From NCBI GenBank assembly GCA_002424635.1, contig DIKT01000062.1, positions 38,278 through 90,236 on the forward strand: 51,959 nucleotides of DNA. Direction: 5' to 3'. The translations under genes and the position numbers were made by a program. Positions 50,339-51,959 of this stretch are shown one piece after another. The stretch comes from Desulfobulbaceae bacterium UBA5611 (GTDB taxonomy: Bacteria; Desulfobacterota; Desulfobulbia; Desulfobulbales; Desulfocapsaceae). How positions within the stretch are numbered: position 1 is the stretch's first letter; the number at the start of each line of letters is the position of its first letter. The notes beneath the pieces are model-generated. The model did not search any database and was not told the DNA's origin. It saw only the letters and a program-made list of their open reading frames with translations.

Positions 50339-51959
50339 ATGATCAGTATTGCCACTCTCGGACCAGATGGTTCAGACGGCTGCCAAGCCGCCCGCAAATA
50401 TGCACCTGATGCCACTCTTCGTTTTTACAATCGTATTGCGGATATAATCAATGCGTTTATAAATGAAGAGACCGATCTGGCCCTAATCCCTATTTATAAT
50501 ACCCGGGAAGGTGAGATTAAAGAGTACTTCCGCCTCATGGAACAACTGGAAGAAGGCTACTGGATCGATAATATTGTCCTGCCCATCCATCTTTCCCTGG
50601 GGGCTTTACCGCATCAGGACGGCAACAGACTGATAACAACTATCGTTGGCCGTGGTTCAGTCTTTAGACAATGTGAAGACTATATTGCCGAAAATTATCC
50701 AGCGGCTACCCTGATGACGGTTCAGGATATTGATACATATCTTATTGATATAAAAGGGCGCACTCTGCTGGATCATGCCGTCATTGAATCGGAAGAACTT
50801 CTGCGTACACATGGCCTCGAGATTCTGGCCAGGGAAGTGGTGCCCCACAACCGAACCCGTTTTGCCGTCCTTGGCACCAATCTGGCCAGCCAGACAGGCT
50901 ACGATGCCACCGCTATCATTACCCGGCCGCTCAAAGACCGGGTTGGAATGCTGGTTGATATCCTCGGCGAATTCACCCGTCGTGGTATCAATATCCTCGA
51001 TCTACGGTCGGAAAACGATATCAAAACCCAGAAATTGCAGATTTATATCGAGGCTGAAGGCCACATCGGCGACGAGCTGCTGAACCGTGCCCTGGACAGT
51101 ATCGAAAAGCATATCATCCAGGAGGAAGGCTCTTTAAAACTACTTGGTTCCTTTCCCCGGGTTGATATGCGGGCCAAGAAAATCAAGTCCTTTGGCTTCA
51201 TCGGCACCGGGGAGATGAGCAGCTGGTTTGCCGACCGCTTGGAGAATGAAGGCTACCGCACCCTGATGACCGGCCGTTCCACCACCCTGCGCCCCGAAGA
51301 GATGATCCCCGAGGTTGATGTAGTTATGATCTGCGTCCCCATCTCTGCCACAGTTGATACCATCCATCAATATGGCGGCTTGCTGCGTGATGGCCAAGCC
51401 ATGATCCTGTTGGCCGGTGAATCGGAAAATACTTTGCAGGCGGCCATGGATACGACCAGCCAGGGCGTCGAACTCATGTTGGTCCACAATCTCTGGGGTC
51501 CGCAGGCCGTCACCATGAAAGACAAAAACGCCTCTGTGGTCCGAACGCCTCGTAGCGGCGGTTTCTGCGGCGAGTTTGAGGCTTTTCTGTACAAACATGG
51601 GGCCGACATCTTTCAGGACACCCCGGATAAACATGACTTGCTCATGGGAGTAGGTCAGAAACTGCCGACCATCATCTCTGTGGCTATGGCGGCTGCCCTC
51701 AGACAATACGGCATTAACTGCAAAGACATAGGCAGCCATTCCACCCTTACCTCTCTTTATGGCATTCTGGCCATGGCCAGAGTACACAACCAGAATCCCC
51801 GTACTTATGCCGAGATCATGGCCACCAGTGGTGACGGCCGCAAAATCGTCCGCAGTTTTGCCGAAAATCTGCACCATATTATTGATCTGGCTGAAGCAGG
51901 AAAAATCAAAGAGCTATGTGAGCTGATGGATCAGAACAGTGCCTACCTGACTCCCTCCT
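50339..51959 (+). CDS. tyrA: prephenate dehydratase-like domain + ACT + prephenate dehydrogenase fusion (3' end beyond window)
   Basis: An open frame from ATG 50339 to the window edge gives 540 residues so far. Residues 1-180 resemble a prephenate dehydratase: ISIATLGPDGSDGCQAARKY, LALIPIYNTREGEI near 48 and the TRF motif at 173-175. An ACT domain (about 190-265, RPLKDRVGMLVDILGEFTRRGIN) follows. From about 283 a TyrA-type domain starts with GFIGTGEM (286-293) and has HNLWGP (His383), matching HPMFGP of TyrA proteins. It could make both phenylpyruvate and hydroxyphenylpyruvate. The dehydratase core is divergent, so it may instead be a sensing domain. No chorismate mutase is visible in the part seen. 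Confidence 0.85.
   Translation, partial: MISIATLGPDGSDGCQAARKYAPDATLRFYNRIADIINAFINEETDLALIPIYNTREGEIKEYFRLMEQLEEGYWIDNIVLPIHLSLGALPHQDGNRLITTIVGRGSVFRQCEDYIAENYPAATLMTVQDIDTYLIDIKGRTLLDHAVIESEELLRTHGLEILAREVVPHNRTRFAVLGTNLASQTGYDATAIITRPLKDRVGMLVDILGEFTRRGINILDLRSENDIKTQKLQIYIEAEGHIGDELLNRALDSIEKHIIQEEGSLKLLGSFPRVDMRAKKIKSFGFIGTGEMSSWFADRLENEGYRTLMTGRSTTLRPEEMIPEVDVVMICVPISATVDTIHQYGGLLRDGQAMILLAGESENTLQAAMDTTSQGVELMLVHNLWGPQAVTMKDKNASVVRTPRSGGFCGEFEAFLYKHGADIFQDTPDKHDLLMGVGQKLPTIISVAMAAALRQYGINCKDIGSHSTLTSLYGILAMARVHNQNPRTYAEIMATSGDGRKIVRSFAENLHHIIDLAEAGKIKELCELMDQNSAYLTPS

Overview
The window is a stretch of bacterial chromosome of moderate GC content. It is mostly housekeeping genes with one accessory island. 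Gene order and content suggest a member of the Desulfobacterota, perhaps close to Desulfobulbales. The clues are rho-rpmE-prfA-prmC-murA, ispE-tRNA-prs-rplY-pth-carD, a hybrid sensor kinase with a CxxCH motif in a DUF3365-like sensor domain, an anaerobic (cbi-type) cobalamin pathway, and a GEMM riboswitch. This placement is inferred from remembered gene order and was not tested by search.

Layout. 1-1.9 kb: the 3' end of a probable glutamate-cysteine-ligase-like gene, an N-formylglutamate amidohydrolase-family gene and a convergent DUF2156 gene. 2.1-15.8 kb: a long minus-strand run of core genes (murA, prmC, prfA, rpmE, rho, coaE, an rluD-type gene, carD, pth, rplY, prs, tRNA-Gln, ispE, a DUF1844 gene, serA). 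16.3-23.2 kb: plus-strand gltX, glnS and a two-gene biotin-dependent carboxylase whose active-site motifs are divergent. 23.4-29.7 kb: an HPF/cold-shock fusion, pcm, a zinc-ribbon protein, cfa, a small Gly/Met-rich secreted protein, a rhomboid protease with a small membrane protein, and an HTH/Cys-cluster regulator. 29.7-31.6 kb: metX-metW, preceded by a possible 55-codon ORF.

32-38 kb is the accessory island and the most interesting part. A hybrid histidine kinase is followed by a tandemly duplicated unit: kinase 3' tail, minus-strand secreted 'CSPGYWRN' protein, c-di-GMP-I (GEMM) riboswitch, PilZ gene. The PilZ gene lies upstream of the riboswitch and reads the same way. Both a protein receptor and an RNA receptor for cyclic di-GMP therefore sit next to one secreted protein, and the arrangement is present twice. 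Degenerate pieces of the kinase gene mark the repeat boundaries. Next come a further secreted protein of unknown function and a NarL-type two-component pair (38.4-41.6 kb).

41.8-49.2 kb is a minus-strand cobalamin operon: cbiG, cobJ/cbiH, cobC, cobU, cobT, cobS and a cobD-cobQ fusion, read from a near-consensus promoter at about 49.5 kb. No B12 riboswitch is visible. The window ends with a two-SH3b secreted protein and a prephenate dehydratase-ACT-prephenate dehydrogenase fusion that runs off the right edge.
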